Below, one piece after another: positions 63,401 through 64,000 of a stretch of 64,000 nt of DNA. The notes below the pieces were generated by a model. That model did not search any database. It was given only the letters and a program-made list of their open reading frames with translations, and was not told where the DNA came from. Position 1 is the first letter of the stretch. Each line of letters starts with the position of its first letter. This DNA comes from Klebsiella michiganensis. Lineage in GTDB: Bacteria; Pseudomonadota; Gammaproteobacteria; Enterobacterales; Enterobacteriaceae. A program made the position numbers and the translations under genes. The stretch is taken from contig NZ_PRDB01000006.1 in assembly GCF_002925905.1 (NCBI RefSeq), positions 310,001-374,000 on the forward strand, in the 5' to 3' direction.

Positions 63401-64000
63401 GGGGGCAGACACAGCAGGGCAGCGTTCCGGCAAGCCCGCGCCACTCCTGGGGCAGCGCCAGGTCCTGATGATGGGTAACGCAGAAAGCCGAACCCTGAGG
63501 CACAACCCAGGCCGCCAGGGTCTTTTCTTTTTCGCCGATCGCCACAACGGTTGACTGTTTCACTCCCGCCAGCTGGCTGAGCGCGCTTTCGATTTCACCC
63601 AGCTCGATGCGATATCCCCCGACTTTGACCTGCTTATCGCGACGACCGAGGAACTCTAACGTACCGTCTGGCCAGTAGCACCCGAGATCGCCGGTGCGAT
63701 ACCAGCGCGCGTTCGATTGCGTTACAAACTGCTGCTCGCTGCGTACAGGATCGTTAAAGTAGCCTTCCGCGACCCCGATACCGCCAATCCACAATTCGCC
63801 CGGTACCCAGTCCGGGCACTCCCGGCCCAGTTCATCCACCACCCGGTAACGTTGGTTGGCCAGCGGAAAGCCATAAGGGATGGCGCGCCAGTGGTCAGGG
63901 ACCCGGTTAATTTCACAGGCGTTAGACCAGATAGACGCCTCGGTGGCGCCGCCCATGGCGATAAACTGTCCCTGGGGGCGGAAGGCGTGATAGCGGGCAG
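60417..64000 (-). CDS. irp2: Yersiniabactin synthetase HMWP2, C-terminal about 1,190 residues (5' end beyond window)
   Basis: The frame stays open to position 64,000, so the track ATG at 63,956 is internal. Present in order: the second half of the cysteine adenylation domain ([44 protein letters not shown]), an inserted methyltransferase/epimerase-like domain ([16 protein letters not shown]), the A10 Lys (LTANGKIDY), PCP1 ([13 protein letters not shown]), cyclisation domain Cy2 ([15 protein letters not shown]) and PCP2 ([13 protein letters not shown], the known GATSL variant). Missing to the right are the aryl carrier, Cy1 and the first half of A. An 86-bp gap precedes irp1. The gene condenses salicylate with two cysteines. 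Confidence 0.97.
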   Translation of the reverse strand, partial: ARYHAFRPQGQFIAMGGATEASIWSNACEINRVPDHWRAIPYGFPLANQRYRVVDELGRECPDWVPGELWIGGIGVAEGYFNDPVRSEQQFVTQSNARWYRTGDLGCYWPDGTLEFLGRRDKQVKVGGYRIELGEIESALSQLAGVKQSTVVAIGEKEKTLAAWVVPQGSAFCVTHHQDLALPQEWRGLAGTLPCCVCPPEISAGQVADFLQHRLLKLKPGQTPGADPLPLMNALAIQPRWRAVVERWLAFLVTQQRLQPAAEGYQVCAGEAPENDPPSFSGHDLTLTQILRGARHELSLLNDARWSPESLAFDHPASALYIEELATICQQLSRRLQRPVRLLEVGVRTARAAECLLTRLSADEIEYVGLEHSQELLLSARQRLAPWSDARLALWSADTLAAHAHSADIIWLNNALHRLLPEEPGLLAALQQLAVPGALLYVLEFRQLTPSALLSTLLLTDGQPEALLHNSADWGAIFTAAAFNCQHGDEVEGLQRFLVQCPVSQVRRDPRQLQSALAERLPGWMVPKRIFLLDALPLTANGKIDYQTLKRCHTPEAENRTEADLPLGDIEKQVAVIWQPLLSMGAVSRETDFFQHGGDSLLATRLIGQLHQAGYEARLSDLFNHPRLADFAATLRKTDLPVEQPFVHSPEERYRPFALTDVQQAYLVGRQPGFALGGVGSHFFVEFEIADLDIHRLEKVWNRLIARHDMLRAVVRDGQQRVLEQTPPWVIPAHILHSPEEALQVRDRLAHQVLNPEVWPVFDLQVGFVDGMPARLWLCLDNLLLDGLSMQILLSELEHGYRYPQQLPPPLPVTFRDYLQQPALRTPNPDSLAWWQTQLDDIPPAPALPLRCLPQDVETPRFARLNGAMDSASWRRLKQRAADAHLTPSAVLLSVWSTVLAAWSAQPDFTLNLTLFDRRPLHPQINQILGDFTSLMLLSWHPGESWLQSARLLQQRLSESLNHRDVSAIRVMRQLARRQNVPAVPMPVVFTSALGFEQDNFLARRNLLKPVWGISQTPQVWLDHQVYESEGELRFNWDFVAALFPDGQVERQFVQYCALLNRMAEDDSSWQLPLADLIPPLKVTERRARRLRPERAQPRIAANESSVSLICDAFREVVGEPVAPAENFFEAGATSLNLVQLHVLLQRHEFAALTLLDLFTHPSPVALANYLAGVALEEKTKRVRPVRRRQRRI

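Overview
The window is chromosomal DNA of an enteric gammaproteobacterium (Enterobacterales). The gene families, moderately high GC in housekeeping-type genes, an IS903-group element and a yersiniabactin locus all fit the Klebsiella/Raoultella/Citrobacter neighbourhood. No rRNA or tRNA marker is present, so I do not assign a species. Most of the window reads as accessory loci placed side by side.

Layout. 1-5.2 kb: a truncated serine hydrolase gene divergent from a LysR regulator, a tautomerase/HxlR-regulator pair, a ParD-like antitoxin overlapping a type I methionine aminopeptidase, and a PuuB-like FAD oxidoreductase. 5.2-18.2 kb: an AT-rich control region followed by a large same-strand chaperone-usher fimbrial locus. 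It has a major pilin, PapH-like subunit, usher, chaperone, two minor pilins, a lipoprotein, a coiled-coil protein with FKBP-like domains, a LuxR/PapI-type hybrid regulator, a second chaperone, three related minor pilins and a two-domain adhesin. 18.3-25.6 kb: a complete tetrathionate respiration locus (ttrBCA divergent from ttrSR) in which ttrC carries a one-base frameshift in a G run. 25.7-29.3 kb: a Fur-type box, a YncE-like beta-propeller, a CirA-like TonB-dependent receptor and a TolA-C-like lipoprotein. 29.4-39.3 kb: a probable scavenging/catabolic island of ten genes controlled by a LacI-type repressor, whose 14-bp palindromic operators are visible. It holds a ribose-type ABC transporter, ribokinase-like kinase, BtpA protein, TenA-like protein, phosphotriesterase-homology protein, amidotransferase-like protein and M20 deacetylase. 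39.3-40.4 kb: decayed Tn3-family tnpA and tnpR fragments. 40.4-42.5 kb: a low-GC orphan type VI secretion cassette (PAAR protein, frameshifted cysteine-peptidase-like effector, lipoprotein as likely immunity). 42.7-44 kb: a nucleotidyltransferase-family gene and kbp. 44.1-45.2 kb: an intact-looking 1057-bp IS903-group element. 45.2-64 kb: fyuA, ybtE, ybtT, ybtU (irp3), irp1 and the 3' part of irp2, all on the minus strand, running off the right edge.

How it works together. The yersiniabactin genes build and import a salicylate/thiazoline siderophore. YbtE activates salicylate, HMWP2 and HMWP1 assemble it, YbtU reduces a thiazoline, YbtT edits and FyuA imports. The ttr genes allow anaerobic respiration of tetrathionate under FNR and TtrSR control. 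The fimbrial locus makes an adhesive pilus with an unusual set of extra envelope and regulatory proteins. The most promising undescribed parts are the LacI-controlled ten-gene island, the PAAR/effector/lipoprotein cassette, and the FKBP-like plus lipoprotein plus hybrid-regulator module inside the fimbrial locus. Three separate reading-frame breaks all fit loss of a single G from a G run, so sequencing error must be excluded before calling them pseudogenes.
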